NCBI RefSeq assembly: GCF_004965515.1
Contig: NZ_SSHH01000001.1
Span: forward strand, 186,001 to 250,000
DNA length: 64,000 bases
Direction: 5' to 3'
Source of the DNA: Alteraurantiacibacter aquimixticola
Lineage (GTDB): Bacteria > Pseudomonadota > Alphaproteobacteria > Sphingomonadales > Sphingomonadaceae
Of this stretch, positions 9,260-20,530 are shown piece by piece. Position 1 is the first letter of the stretch. The number at the start of each line of letters is the position of its first letter. Below the pieces are notes generated by a model. That model was not told where the DNA came from. It was given only the letters and a program-made list of their open reading frames with translations, and searched no databases. Position numbers and translations under genes: made by a program.

Positions 9260-10279
9260 TCAGCCGCGAATCAGGCCCAGCGCTTCATAGGCAGCCTTGA
9301 GCGTGGGCGAAGCCAGCTCGCGCGCCTGCGCCGCCCCGCGCGCGAGAATCGCATCCAGCGCCTCGCGGTCCGCCTTCAGCTCCACGAAACGGTCGCGGAT
9401 GGGGGAGAGCGTTTCCACCAGCAGCTCCGCCAAAGCAGGCTTGAAGGCGCCGAAACCCTGCCCGCCGAAATCACCCAGCACGGCATCGACGCTGGTTCCG
9501 GCGAGCGCGGCGTAAATGGCGACGAGGTTGAGCGCTTCGGCCCTCTCTTCCAGCCCCTTGGCCTCGCTAGGCAGCGGTTCGGGGTCGGTCTTGGCCTTCT
9601 TGACCTTCTTCGCCATTGTGTCGGCATCGTCGGCCAGGTTGATGCGGCTCATGTCCGAGGGATCGGACTTGCTCATCTTCGCGCTGCCGTCCCGCAGGCT
9701 CATGATCCGCGCCGCTTCGGGCGGGATGATCGGGTCGGGCAGGGTGAAAACCGGCGCTTCCTCCGAGGCGAAGTCGTTGTTGAACTTCTGCGCGATGTCG
9801 CGCGCCAGCTCCAAATGCTGCTTCTGGTCCTCGCCCACCGGCACATGCGTCGCCTGGTAGAGCAGCACGTCCGCCGCCTGCAGCACGGGATAAGTGAACA
9901 GGGCAACCGATGCGCCTTCGCGGTTCTTGCCGGACTTGTCCTTGAACTGCGTCATGCGGTTCAGCCAGCCCATGCGCGCGGTGCCGTTCAAGAGCCATTG
10001 CAGCTCGGAATGGGCGGGAACCTGCGCCTGGTTGAACAGCACGGCCTTGTTCGGATCGACCCCGCAGGCGACCAAGGTGGCGACCAGTTCCAGCGTGCTG
10101 GCATGCAGCTCCGCCGGGTCATGCGGCATCGAAATGGCGTGCAGGTCGGCAAGGAAGATCATGCACTCGCCGCCCGCGGCCACTGCCTCGTCCTGCAGCT
10201 TCACATAATTGCGGATCGCCCCAAGGTAATTGCCGAGGTGCGGCTGGCCGGTGGGTTGGATGCCGGATACGACGCGCAT
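9260..10279 (-). CDS. trpS: Tryptophanyl-tRNA synthetase
   Basis: Charges tRNA-Trp with tryptophan in the cytosol. 339 residues, normal for the bacterial enzyme. The class I signatures are present: a HIGH-like element in [13 protein letters not shown] at the N-terminus and KMSKSDPSD near residue 200. The ATG at 10279 begins directly before the conserved [10 protein letters not shown] and follows AAAGAG; an in-frame upstream start at 10309 is unlikely. It lies 217 bases downstream of murJ on the same strand, so it may have its own promoter in that gap, although I cannot point to a convincing one. Confidence 0.97.
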   Translation of the reverse strand: MRVVSGIQPTGQPHLGNYLGAIRNYVKLQDEAVAAGGECMIFLADLHAISMPHDPAELHASTLELVATLVACGVDPNKAVLFNQAQVPAHSELQWLLNGTARMGWLNRMTQFKDKSGKNREGASVALFTYPVLQAADVLLYQATHVPVGEDQKQHLELARDIAQKFNNDFASEEAPVFTLPDPIIPPEAARIMSLRDGSAKMSKSDPSDMSRINLADDADTMAKKVKKAKTDPEPLPSEAKGLEERAEALNLVAIYAALAGTSVDAVLGDFGGQGFGAFKPALAELLVETLSPIRDRFVELKADREALDAILARGAAQARELASPTLKAAYEALGLIRG

Positions 10280-10496
10280 AGCTATTCTCTTTCTGAATTC
10301 TGGAAACAAGGCTGCCCGTCAGGCCCGGGCAGAGGGCGCTCTCAGTTGAAGCAGCCCGACCAGAACCAGGCCGCCCGGCCACGCACCGCGAAACGCAGGG
10401 GGGCAACGCCAGAAGAAAGAAATCCGAATTTCATGGAAGCCGCCTTACCAGACGTAACTCGTTCTGCAAGACAGCGAGTGGCGCACGATGTCCGCG

Positions 10497-12086
10497 CTAC
10501 TTCGCCGCTTTGCGCTTGATGAGCTTTGCTACAGTCGCCCTGTCGATAGCACCGACAAACAATGCCACCGAGAAATAAATTCCCGCGCCCGCCACGGCGA
10601 TGACACCGAGGGCCGTGACGCGCTCAAACACATTACCCGCATACCAGCCCTCAAAGGCATCGCGCAGGAACCACAGCGCCGCGCCCATGGCGGCGGCGGC
10701 CACCAATTGCTTTGCCAGCCTGCCGAGCAGGACGGCGGGCGCGTGATAGTGGCCGCGCTTGACGAGGATCGCATAGAGGATCGCGCAATTGAGCCATGCG
10801 CCCACGGCGCTCGCCGCCGCTACCCCGACCACGCCGAAGCGCTGGAGGAAGGCGATGTTGAAGCCGATGAAGAAGGCGAGAGCCACCAGCGCGGCATAGA
10901 CCGGCGTGCGCGTGTCGGAACGGGCATAGAAGCCGGGCACCAGTACCTTGACCAGCACATAGGCGGGCAGGCCGAAGACGAGTGCCACCAGCACCTCGCC
11001 GGCAATGCGCGCATCCTCGATCGAGAGGCGGCCGCCCTGAAAGAATACGGTGACGAACTCCACCCCGCAGATCGCCATGGCGACTGCTGCGGGCAGGGTA
11101 AGCAGCATGGCCAGTTCTATCGCATCGGTCTGCACGGCGGAGGCGCCCGCCTTGTCCTTCGCCGCGATATGGCGCGAGAGCGAGGGCAGGATCGCCGTCG
11201 CCAGCGCAATGCCGATGATCCCCAGCGGCAGCTGGTTCAGCCGGTCGGCATAGTTCATGTAAGTGACGTTGGAGCCTTCCAGCGCGTTGAGGAAATAGAC
11301 CTGCACCAGCGTGTTGATCTGGTAGGCGCCCGCGCCGAATGCCGCGGGTAGCGCAATCCAGCACAGCCGCTTCACTTCCGGCGTCACCTTGGGCAGCTGC
11401 AGGCTGGGTTTGAAGCCCGCCACGCGCGTCCAATAGTACAGCCACAGGAGCTGCAGCACGCCCGCCGCGCTGACTGCGAAGGCGACGAGGTAGACCGCAT
11501 CGCGCAGCTCGCCCCCGTTCGCCATCCAGTAATCCCCGCCCAGCAGGGCGGCGATCAGCACCAGGTTGAGGATGATCGGGAAGCTCGCCCCCGGCGCGAA
11601 CTTGCTGACCGAATTGAGCATGCCGGTGAACAGGGTCACCAGGCTGATCAGAGCGATATAGGGGAAGGTGATGCGGGCGAGGTCGGTCGCAAAGCCGAGC
11701 TGGTCCGCATCGCCGCGCCATTCGGGCGACCATAGCCAGATGATCGCGGGCATGGCGATCTCGGCTATCGCGCACAGGATAATCAGCGCGGGCAGGAATA
11801 CGCTGAGGACGTCGTTCGAAAACTGCGCTGCCTGTGCATGGCCATCGTCGCCAGCATCGTCTCCCTGCTGCACGCGCTTGGAGAACATCGGCACGAAGGC
11901 GGCGGAAAAGGCGCCCTCGGCGAACAGGCGGCGGAAAACATTGGGCAGGATGAAGGCCTGCAGGAACGCGTCCGTCGCCTCATTCGCGCCCAGCACGCGC
12001 GAGAAGATCATCTCGCGCGCGAGGCCGGCAATGCGGCTGACCAGCGTCAGCGAGCTGATCGTTCCGACATTCCTCAGCAGGCCCAT
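10497..12086 (-). CDS. murJ: Lipid II flippase MurJ (MviN)
   Basis: 529-residue MATE/MOP-superfamily inner membrane protein with about 14 transmembrane segments. It flips lipid II for peptidoglycan synthesis. Family hallmarks include the N-terminal SLTLVSRIAGLAREM, GANEATDAF, PNVFRRLFAEGAFS and the later NYADRLNQLPLGIIGIALAT. The gene is 41 bases downstream of secB and ahead of trpS, and the three probably share a transcript at least in part. Length and motifs are intact. Confidence 0.97.
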   Translation of the reverse strand: MGLLRNVGTISSLTLVSRIAGLAREMIFSRVLGANEATDAFLQAFILPNVFRRLFAEGAFSAAFVPMFSKRVQQGDDAGDDGHAQAAQFSNDVLSVFLPALIILCAIAEIAMPAIIWLWSPEWRGDADQLGFATDLARITFPYIALISLVTLFTGMLNSVSKFAPGASFPIILNLVLIAALLGGDYWMANGGELRDAVYLVAFAVSAAGVLQLLWLYYWTRVAGFKPSLQLPKVTPEVKRLCWIALPAAFGAGAYQINTLVQVYFLNALEGSNVTYMNYADRLNQLPLGIIGIALATAILPSLSRHIAAKDKAGASAVQTDAIELAMLLTLPAAVAMAICGVEFVTVFFQGGRLSIEDARIAGEVLVALVFGLPAYVLVKVLVPGFYARSDTRTPVYAALVALAFFIGFNIAFLQRFGVVGVAAASAVGAWLNCAILYAILVKRGHYHAPAVLLGRLAKQLVAAAAMGAALWFLRDAFEGWYAGNVFERVTALGVIAVAGAGIYFSVALFVGAIDRATVAKLIKRKAAK

Positions 12087-12127
12087 CGTCCCGCCCTCTC
12101 AGCGAGCCTTGCGCCCGCCGGGCTTCA

Positions 12128-12679
12128 TCAGCCCTCGTCGCCCGAAGGCGGCGTGTCGCCTGCGGCAGGGGCTGCGCCGGCAGCGGCGGCATCCTGCGCC
12201 TGCTTGGCGCGTAGCTGCTGCACGTAGAGGCCGTTGAAGTCGATCGGGTCGAGCAGCAGCGGCGTGAAGCCGGCATCGCGCACCGCATCGGCAATAACGC
12301 GGCGGGCGAAGGGAAACAGGATGCGCGGCGCTTCGGCATAGGTGAAGGCGTGCTTCTGGTCGTCCGGCATGTTGCGCATGCCGACGAGGCCGCAGAAGGC
12401 CAGGTCGACGATATAGGCGACGCCTTCCTTCGTCTTGGCGGTCGCGGTGATCTTCAGTTCGACCTCGGACAGCTCCTCGTTCACCTTGCGCGAGGCGATG
12501 TTGAACTGCACGTCCATTTCCGGCTGCGAGGTCCACTGGAAGCTTTCCGGCGCCTTGGGATTCTCGACCGAGAGATCCTTCACATACTGGCTGACGATGC
12601 CCGCCACCGGCTGGGTGTCGGCACCATTGGGAGCCGGCTGGTTGTCGAGATTGGTGAGAACGTCGCCTTCTTCGGCCAT
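12128..12679 (-). CDS. secB: Protein-export chaperone SecB
   Basis: Tetrameric cytosolic chaperone that keeps preproteins unfolded and delivers them to SecA. 183 residues, slightly long because of a C-terminal Ala/Pro-rich tail (AAAAGAAPAAG) that is probably disordered. The core shows the SecB patterns YVKDLSVENP, LELKIT-like VELKITATAK, the CGLVGM segment and RILFPFARRVI followed by DAGFTPLLLDPIDF. It is the first gene of a minus-strand group with murJ and faces away from the Tim44-like gene, both being envelope-delivery functions. Confidence 0.97.
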   Translation of the reverse strand: MAEEGDVLTNLDNQPAPNGADTQPVAGIVSQYVKDLSVENPKAPESFQWTSQPEMDVQFNIASRKVNEELSEVELKITATAKTKEGVAYIVDLAFCGLVGMRNMPDDQKHAFTYAEAPRILFPFARRVIADAVRDAGFTPLLLDPIDFNGLYVQQLRAKQAQDAAAAGAAPAAGDTPPSGDEG

Positions 12680-12993
12680 GACTGTCGAACTTCCGTTTCG
12701 CTGGGGCGGGAGCGCGTGCGGCCCGCCTGTTGATCCTTGATGTGCTGGCTGGCGCGCCTAGCACTGCCATGGCCCGCCCGCAACGTGCCTGTGCGGTTTC
12801 GCCCCGTCGGGCAGCCTTTCGTTCAGCTGGCATTTCGGTGAAATGTTGCAGTAATCGGACGACCGAGCGAATTGTTGCGCCATCGTGCGTTGTCCATTTG
12901 TAATTAGGGCCTATCTGGGCCACAATTGCTTCTCATGCGCGCATTGCGCTCCGTTTCGGGGTTCGGGCGCGCCCGAAGACCGTCATACGGGAC
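12680..12993. promoter_or_regulatory. Divergent intergenic region between secB and the Tim44-like gene
   Basis: A 314-base gap with no convincing gene. It must hold the promoters for secB (leftward) and the Tim44-like/mltA/Smr group (rightward). One weak rightward candidate is TTGTCC at 12890-12895, a 16-base spacer, then TATCTG at 12912-12917. I see no strong hairpin, riboswitch or repeat. Confidence 0.4.
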
Positions 12994-13656
12994 ATGAATG
13001 TGATAGTTGAAATCGCCATCCTCGCCATGGTTGCAGCCTTCTTGGGGCTGCGTCTCTATTCCGTGCTGGGCCGCCGGGCCGAGCAGGAAGAGGAGATCGT
13101 GCACAATGGTTTCGACCGGGCGGATGACCAGGGCCGCGTCCCTCCCTCTCCCACGGCGGTGGAGGAAGCCCCGCGGCTGGAACGCCCGATCACCGGTTTC
13201 CCGCCCGCGATCGAACAGGGATTGCGCGAAATTGCGGGGTCCGATCGCCGCTTCGACCTGCTCGCCTTCCTCGATGGCGCGAAGGGTGCCTATGAAATGG
13301 TGCTCGAAGCCTTCTGGCGCGGCGACAAGGAAGAGCTGAAGGAACTGTGCGACGATGACGTCTATGCCAGCTTCGCCACCGCGATCGACGCGCGCGAGGA
13401 AGCGGGCCACACGCTCGACAACAAGCTGATCCGCATTGAGGACACCACGGTGCATTCGGCCATGCTCGACGGGCAGATCGCCCGCATCGCGGTGCGCTTC
13501 GTGTCCGACATCGCCGCTGTCACGCGCGACAAGGATGAGAATGTCATTGCCGGCTCGCTGGACGATGCGGTGGAAAGCCGCGACATCTGGACCTTCAGCC
13601 GCGACGTGCGCAGCAACGATCCGGCCTGGCTGCTCGACGAAACCGACGAAGGCTGA
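12994..13656 (+). CDS. Tim44-like domain protein (TimA family)
   Basis: 220-residue protein with a single N-terminal membrane helix (residues about 4-22), a short charged linker with several Pro, and a C-terminal Tim44-like domain that contains the FLDGAKGAYEMVLEAFWRGD helix and the later SDIAAVTRDKDENV strand region. In mitochondria Tim44 tethers the import motor; the alphaproteobacterial relatives are inner-membrane proteins whose role is unclear, perhaps at the Sec translocon. Placement opposite secB supports an envelope-targeting role but does not prove it. mltA follows after 38 bases. The ATG at 12994 fits the membrane helix. Confidence 0.88.
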   Translation: MNVIVEIAILAMVAAFLGLRLYSVLGRRAEQEEEIVHNGFDRADDQGRVPPSPTAVEEAPRLERPITGFPPAIEQGLREIAGSDRRFDLLAFLDGAKGAYEMVLEAFWRGDKEELKELCDDDVYASFATAIDAREEAGHTLDNKLIRIEDTTVHSAMLDGQIARIAVRFVSDIAAVTRDKDENVIAGSLDDAVESRDIWTFSRDVRSNDPAWLLDETDEG

Positions 13657-13694
13657 TCCTTCCGCCGATGGGGGCGCGTGATCCCGTGACATCG

Positions 13695-14894
13695 ATGGCG
13701 CGCTTTTCTTCCGTTCGACATGTGTTGGCGGCGGTGCCTGCACTGGCGCTTCTGGCGTCCTGCACGGTCGTGCCGGGTGGTACGCCCGCTCCCACACCGC
13801 CACCGGTTGCGACGCCCGCCAATGCGGCTGCGCTCAGCCTTGCGCGTGGTCCGGCGATTGAAAGCTTCGGCCTGCTGCCGCGTGATAGCGCCGCCGCGCT
13901 CGATGCCTTCCAGGCCAGCTGCCATGTGGTCACGCGGCGCGAGGACCAGACGGGGCTGACCCAGCCTGCCGACTGGTACCAGGCCTGCGCCGAGGCACCC
14001 GAATGGCCGCGCGGCAATGCGGCGCAGTTCTTCTCCGCCCATTTCGAAACCGTGCGCGTGGGCGATGGCGCGGCTTTTGCGACCGGATATTTTGAACCGC
14101 AGATTCTCGGCTCGCGCGAGAAGCATCCCGGATTCGATGCGCCGGTCTATGCCATGCCCGACGATCTCACCCGCGCCTGGCCCGACGACATGCCGCAGGC
14201 CGAGCGCGAGGGGCGTCCGCCGCTGGGCCGCTATGACGAGGATGGGCGTTTCGTCTCCTACTACACCCGCGCGGAGATCGAGGACGGGGCGCTGGAAGGG
14301 CGCGGCCTCGAAATCGGCTGGGCGGCGGATCCGGTGGAGCTGTTCTTCCTGCAGATCCAGGGTTCCGGCCGTCTCGTCACGCCCGAAGGCGAGGTGATCC
14401 GCATCGGCTATGCCGGACAGAACGGCCATGCCTATACCGGCATTGGCGGCGTGATGCGCGAGCAGGGGCTGCTGGGTGACGGACCGGGGCAATATCCAGG
14501 CTCCATGCAGGGCATCATGCAATATATCCGCGAGAACCCGGAGGACGGCCGCGCGCTGATGCGCATGAATGAAAGCTGGGTCTTCTTCACCGAACTGGAG
14601 GGAGATGGCCCGCTCGGCAGCATCGGCGTGCCGGTGCGCGGGGAAAGCTCGGTCGCGGTCGATCCAAAGTTCGTGCCCTATGGCGCGCCCGTATTCCTTG
14701 CCACCGACCGGGCGGAGGCGCGCGGGCTGTGGGTGGCGCAGGACACTGGTGGCGCGATCCGCGGTCCCAACCGCTTCGACACGTTCTGGGGCGCGGGCGA
14801 GCGGGCGCGCGAGATTGCCGGCGGCATGAGTGCGCGCGGCGAGGCTTTGCTGTTCCTGCCGCGCGGCACGCTGGACCGGCTGGGCGTGCCATGA
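13695..14894 (+). CDS. mltA: Membrane-bound lytic murein transglycosylase A
   Basis: Cleaves the MurNAc-GlcNAc bond of peptidoglycan, forming 1,6-anhydro ends, from the inner face of the outer membrane. 399 residues. The signal ends in a lipobox LLASC. The MltA domain shows ATGYFEPQILGSR and the later GSGRLVTPEGEVIRIGYAG. The C-terminal 3D domain, named for its three Asp, contains AQDTGGAIRG and NRFDTFWGAG, including the catalytic Asp region. The ATG at 13695 places the signal peptide correctly; 13668 would add nine residues. The stop overlaps the next start as ATGA. Confidence 0.95.
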   Translation: MARFSSVRHVLAAVPALALLASCTVVPGGTPAPTPPPVATPANAAALSLARGPAIESFGLLPRDSAAALDAFQASCHVVTRREDQTGLTQPADWYQACAEAPEWPRGNAAQFFSAHFETVRVGDGAAFATGYFEPQILGSREKHPGFDAPVYAMPDDLTRAWPDDMPQAEREGRPPLGRYDEDGRFVSYYTRAEIEDGALEGRGLEIGWAADPVELFFLQIQGSGRLVTPEGEVIRIGYAGQNGHAYTGIGGVMREQGLLGDGPGQYPGSMQGIMQYIRENPEDGRALMRMNESWVFFTELEGDGPLGSIGVPVRGESSVAVDPKFVPYGAPVFLATDRAEARGLWVAQDTGGAIRGPNRFDTFWGAGERAREIAGGMSARGEALLFLPRGTLDRLGVP

Positions 14895-15454
14895 GCCGCA
14901 AGGCCCCGCGCGGCCTATCGGAGGCGGAGGCCGCGCTCTGGGCGAAAGTCGCCGCCAGCGTGACGCCGCTGGAGCCGCGCCGGACGGAGCACAAGCCGCT
15001 GCTGACGCAACCTGCCAGTGCCCCGATCGCGAAGCCCGCACCACGTGTGAAGGGCCGCGTCCCCAAGCCACTCGTCCCGCCAGCTCCGGCTCCCGCGCCG
15101 GTTCATGACAGCGGCCTCGATTCGCATTGGGAGCGGCGGCTGACGCGCGCTTCGACAGAGCCCGATTTCACTCTCGACCTGCATGGCCATACGCTCGACC
15201 AGGCACACAGGCGGCTGGATACCGGGCTGATGCAGGCCAAGGCGATGGGCGCGCGGCTGGTGCTGCTGATCACCGGCAAGCCGCGCCCGGTCGATGCGGC
15301 TGACCGTGGGGAGAAGCGCGGGGCGATCCGCGCCAAGATCCTCGACTGGCTCGCCGCAGGGCCGCATGGCTCAGACATTGCGGCGGTCAGGACTGCACAC
15401 CGCCGCCATGGGGGCGAGGGTGCGCTTTATCTCGTGCTGAGGCGGCGACGCTAA
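14891..15454 (+). CDS. Smr/MutS2 domain protein
   Basis: 187 residues. The N-terminal half (about 1-85) is Ala/Pro-rich and probably flexible. The C-terminal half is an Smr domain with the DLHGHTLDQA motif, LLITGK and the HGGEGALYL(V) end typical of this endonuclease-like fold, found in nucleases of DNA or RNA. Its start is embedded in the mltA stop (ATGA, 4-base overlap), so the two are translationally coupled; the Tim44-like / mltA / Smr order is one I associate with Sphingomonadales. The target nucleic acid is not known. Confidence 0.92.
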   Translation: MSRKAPRGLSEAEAALWAKVAASVTPLEPRRTEHKPLLTQPASAPIAKPAPRVKGRVPKPLVPPAPAPAPVHDSGLDSHWERRLTRASTEPDFTLDLHGHTLDQAHRRLDTGLMQAKAMGARLVLLITGKPRPVDAADRGEKRGAIRAKILDWLAAGPHGSDIAAVRTAHRRHGGEGALYLVLRRRR

Positions 15455-15459
15455 GGCGC

Positions 15460-15489
15460 AAAAAAGCCCCCGGCATTGCTGCCGGGGGC
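15460..15489 (-). terminator. Rho-independent terminator of katG
   Basis: A 10-bp stem (15466-15475 with 15480-15489) and 4-base loop. In the minus direction it is followed by a run of six T (complement of 15460-15465). It is 28 bases past the katG stop and also separates katG from the convergent Smr gene. Confidence 0.92.
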
Positions 15490-15517
15490 CCTGCGACCCT
15501 GAAATTGGGACGACCTC

Positions 15518-17821
<2,304 letters not shown>

Positions 17822-17828
17822 CTAACCG

Positions 17829-17845
17829 ATTGATTGGCATTCAAT
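17829..17845. promoter_or_regulatory. Inverted repeat in the katG promoter region
   Basis: ATTGA and TCAAT arms (17829-17833, 17841-17845) flank seven bases, about 100 bases upstream of the katG start. It could be an operator for a peroxide or iron regulator, but it does not match a consensus I can name. Confidence 0.25.
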
Positions 17846-17896
17846 GATCGATTTTGACGTTCAAAAGGTGAGGCGTTCCCACGCTGCGCCCAAACG

Positions 17897-17932
17897 AAAA
17901 GCCCCGCCGGCGCCGGGGCGCGGGCGGGGCTT
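17897..17932 (-). terminator. Rho-independent terminator of ahpF
   Basis: A 10-bp stem pairs 17899-17908 with 17923-17932. The top of the loop can form a further GC helix. In the minus direction it is followed by TTTT (17897-17900 complement), about 25 bases after the ahpF stop. Confidence 0.85.
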
Positions 17933-17956
17933 CGCTGTGTGTTCGGCTGAGGCAGC

Positions 17957-19552
17957 CTATTTGGCGGCTTCTGCCATTGCCTCTGCCGGGGCCGCATTGC
18001 GGATCAAATAGTCGAATGCGCTGAGAGCCGCTTTCGACCCTTCGCCCATGGCGATGATGATCTGCTTGTAGGGCACGGTGGTAACGTCGCCCGCGGCGAA
18101 GACGCCGGGCAGGTTGCTCGCCGCCTTGTGATCGATCTCGATCTCGCCATGCTGGCTGAGCGCCAGGCCGGAATCCCTGAGCCATTCGGTGTTGGGCACA
18201 AGGCCGATCTGCACGAACACGCCTTCCAGCGCGACCTTGCGCTCATCTCCGCTCTCGCGGTCCTTGTAGATGAGGCCGTTCACGCGTTCGCCGTCGCCGG
18301 TGATCTCGGTCGTCTGCGCATTCAGGTGAATGTCCACATTGGGCATCAGACGCAGCTTGTCCTGCAGCACCTCGTCGGCGCGCAGCTTGCTGTCGAATTC
18401 GAACAAGGTCACGTGGCCAACGATACCGGCGAGGTCGATTGCCGCCTCGACGCCGCTATTGCCGCCGCCGATCACCGCCACGCGCTTGCCCTTGAACAGC
18501 GGACCATCGCAATGCGGGCAATAGGCAACGCCCTTGTTGCGATAGTCCTGCTCACCCGGAACGCCCAGATTGCGCCAGCGCGCGCCGGTGGAGAGGATGA
18601 CGGAGCGGGCCTTGAGCACCGCGCCGTTCTCCATCTCGACCTGATGGTAATCGCCCGCACGTTCGGCGGGGACCAACTTCTTCGCAGTCTGCAGGTTCAT
18701 CACGTCGATGTCGTATTCGCCGACATGGCTTTCCAACTGCGCGGCCAGCTTGGGGCCTTCGGTATAGGGGACGGAGATGAAGTTCTCGATCCCCATCGTG
18801 TCGAGAACCTGGCCGCCGAAACGCTCCGCCGCGATGCCGGTGCTGAAGCCCTTGCGTGCGGTATAGATCGCCGCCGAGGCACCGGCGGGACCGCCGCCGA
18901 TCACCAGCACCTCGAAGGCGGGCTTGTCGGCCAGCTTCGCCGCGGCGCGGGCGGAGGCATTGCCGTCCAGCTTCTGCAGGATTTCCTCCACGCCCATCTT
19001 GCCGCTGGCGAACATCTCGCCATTCAGGAAGGTCGCGGGCACGGCCATCACATTGCGGCTATCGACTTCCTCCTGGAAGGAGCCGCCTTCGATCAGCGTC
19101 GCCGTGATGCGCGGGTTGTAGAGCGCCATCAGCGTCAGCGCCTGCACCACGTCCGGGCAGTTGTGGCAGGAAAGCGAGAAGAACATCTCGAACTCGTAAT
19201 CGCCTTCCAGCGCGGCGATCTGGTCGAGGACCTCCTGCTCCACCTTCGGCGGATGGCCGCCTGCCCACAGCAAGGCGAGGACGAGCGAGGTAAATTCGTG
19301 CCCCATCGGCAGGCCGGCGAAGCGGACCCACTTGCCGGCATCGGATGCGCGGCGGATGATGAAGCTTGGCTTGCGGTCATGGTCGCCGTCGAAACTGGCG
19401 CTGACCTTGTCGGACAGGGCAGCGATCTCTTCCAGCAGTTCACGCGTATCGGAAGAACGCTTGCTGTCGTCGAGCGAGGCGACCAGTTCGATCGGTTCGC
19501 GCAGATTGCCGAGATATTGCTGCAGCTGCTGCGTCATATTGGCATCGAGCAT
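17957..19552 (-). CDS. ahpF: Alkyl hydroperoxide reductase subunit F (NADH-peroxiredoxin reductase)
   Basis: FAD-dependent disulfide reductase that passes electrons from NADH to AhpC. 531 residues, close to the 521 of E. coli. The N-terminal tandem thioredoxin-like domain carries CHNC (near residue 130). The thioredoxin-reductase-like domain has the FAD motif [17 protein letters not shown], the redox pair CPHC and the NADH motif GGGNSGVEA. The ATG at 19552 is chosen because AGGAGA lies 6 bases upstream and it gives the family N-terminus; 19636 would add 28 residues. It is 131 bases downstream of ahpC, with two hairpins between. Confidence 0.97.
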   Translation of the reverse strand: MLDANMTQQLQQYLGNLREPIELVASLDDSKRSSDTRELLEEIAALSDKVSASFDGDHDRKPSFIIRRASDAGKWVRFAGLPMGHEFTSLVLALLWAGGHPPKVEQEVLDQIAALEGDYEFEMFFSLSCHNCPDVVQALTLMALYNPRITATLIEGGSFQEEVDSRNVMAVPATFLNGEMFASGKMGVEEILQKLDGNASARAAAKLADKPAFEVLVIGGGPAGASAAIYTARKGFSTGIAAERFGGQVLDTMGIENFISVPYTEGPKLAAQLESHVGEYDIDVMNLQTAKKLVPAERAGDYHQVEMENGAVLKARSVILSTGARWRNLGVPGEQDYRNKGVAYCPHCDGPLFKGKRVAVIGGGNSGVEAAIDLAGIVGHVTLFEFDSKLRADEVLQDKLRLMPNVDIHLNAQTTEITGDGERVNGLIYKDRESGDERKVALEGVFVQIGLVPNTEWLRDSGLALSQHGEIEIDHKAASNLPGVFAAGDVTTVPYKQIIIAMGEGSKAALSAFDYLIRNAAPAEAMAEAAK

Positions 19553-19577
19553 CGCATGTCTCCTGTCGTAAGAAGTG

Positions 19578-19662
19578 AAAAACGGCCCGGGGGCTTCCGG
19601 GGGGATGGGGGAGGTGGAAGGCCCCGGACCGTTCACGCGACCCGTCGGGGGCGACGGGTTCG
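19578..19662 (-). terminator. Tandem hairpins between ahpC and ahpF, possible attenuator
   Basis: The first hairpin read in the minus direction pairs 19652-19659 with 19640-19647 (8 bp) around four G/C loop bases. The second is larger: 19616-19632 with 19582-19598, 15 of 17 positions complementary with a 17-base loop, followed in the minus direction by five T (19578-19582 complement). It looks like a terminator placed just before the ahpF ribosome site, and would make ahpF expression lower than ahpC. Confidence 0.6.
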
Positions 19663-19683
19663 TTATTCAGTTAAGTGGTGGGC

Positions 19684-20250
19684 TTAGATCTTGCCCACGA
19701 GGTCCAGCGAGGGAGCCAGCGTGTCGGCGCCTTCTTCCCAAGCGGCCGGGCAGACCTGGCCGGGGTTAGCGCGGACATACTGGGCCGCCTTGATCTTGCG
19801 GGTCAGTTCGTTGGCATTACGGCCCACGCCTTCGCAGGTGATTTCCATGATCTGGATGATGCCGTCGGGATCGACCACGAAGGTCGCACGGTCGGCCAGG
19901 CCCATTTCCTCACGCAGCACGTCGAAGTTCTTCGACAGCGTGTGCAGCTGGTCTCCCAGGAAGGGGAACTTGAGCTTGCCGATCTTCTCGGACGTGTCGT
20001 GCCAGGCCTTGTGGCTGAAATGCGTGTCGGTCGACACGGCGTATACTTCCACGTCCATGCCCTTCAGCATTTCGTACTTTTCGCCCATGTCTTCCAGCTC
20101 GGTCGGGCACACGAAGGTGAAGTCCGCCGGGTAGAAGAAGAACACGGCCCACTTGCCTTCGATGTCCTTTTCGGTGACGTCGAAGAAGTCCTTGCCGGCC
20201 TGGAATGCGGTGGCCTTGAACGGCGTAATCTTGCTGCCGATGATACCCAT
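19684..20250 (-). CDS. ahpC: Alkyl hydroperoxide reductase subunit C (2-Cys peroxiredoxin)
   Basis: Peroxiredoxin reducing hydrogen and organic peroxides with electrons from AhpF. 188 residues, usual length. The peroxidatic Cys is in TFVCPTE near residue 48 and the resolving Cys in GQVCPAAW near residue 167. The ATG at 20250 follows CAGGAG and begins the typical MGIIGSKITPF; a longer upstream frame reaching 20895 is a shadow of the divergent membrane gene. It is first in the minus-strand order and probably the more abundant product. Confidence 0.97.
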   Translation of the reverse strand: MGIIGSKITPFKATAFQAGKDFFDVTEKDIEGKWAVFFFYPADFTFVCPTELEDMGEKYEMLKGMDVEVYAVSTDTHFSHKAWHDTSEKIGKLKFPFLGDQLHTLSKNFDVLREEMGLADRATFVVDPDGIIQIMEITCEGVGRNANELTRKIKAAQYVRANPGQVCPAAWEEGADTLAPSLDLVGKI

Positions 20251-20335
20251 CAAAATCTCCTGTATCGGGTCTGAAACTCGACGCTGGAGATAGGGTGCTT
20301 CAGTGATCTGAAAAGCGGCTTGTTGCGATTGCGGT

Positions 20336-20352
20336 GATTGAAATATTCGATC
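20336..20352. promoter_or_regulatory. Near-perfect 17-base palindrome upstream of ahpC
   Basis: GATTGAA and TTCGATC arms flank ATA, with one mismatch pair. It sits in the 280-base region between ahpC and the divergent membrane-protein gene, 86 bases from the ahpC start. It may be a regulator site; no consensus (OxyR, Fur, LexA) is clearly met. The rest of this region shows no other feature I can support. Confidence 0.3.
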
Positions 20353-20530
20353 ACCTCCGTGAATGTTTCGATAAGTGCAACAGCTGTTGTATTTTTTGCA
20401 CCAATCCTGCTGGCAGGGCGGTGCGCCTGCCTGCTGCGACTCGGGCGATGGTATTGGGCAAATCCGTTTGCGTCGCGCCGGCGGCCCGCTAGATTGCGAG
20501 GGCCGAAAGGCAGGCCGGGGAGGGGCTTTC

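Noticed and set aside
9194-10519. Plus-strand frame over trpS
   Set aside because: Antisense to an intact trpS with all class I motifs.
18128-19687. 519-codon open frame antisense to ahpF
   Set aside because: Lies fully on ahpF, no signal, domain or ribosome site.
20251-20530. Classical OxyR site upstream of ahpC
   Set aside because: An ATAG at about 20290 is not followed by the spaced CTAT/ATAG/CTAT elements; only a separate palindrome is reported.
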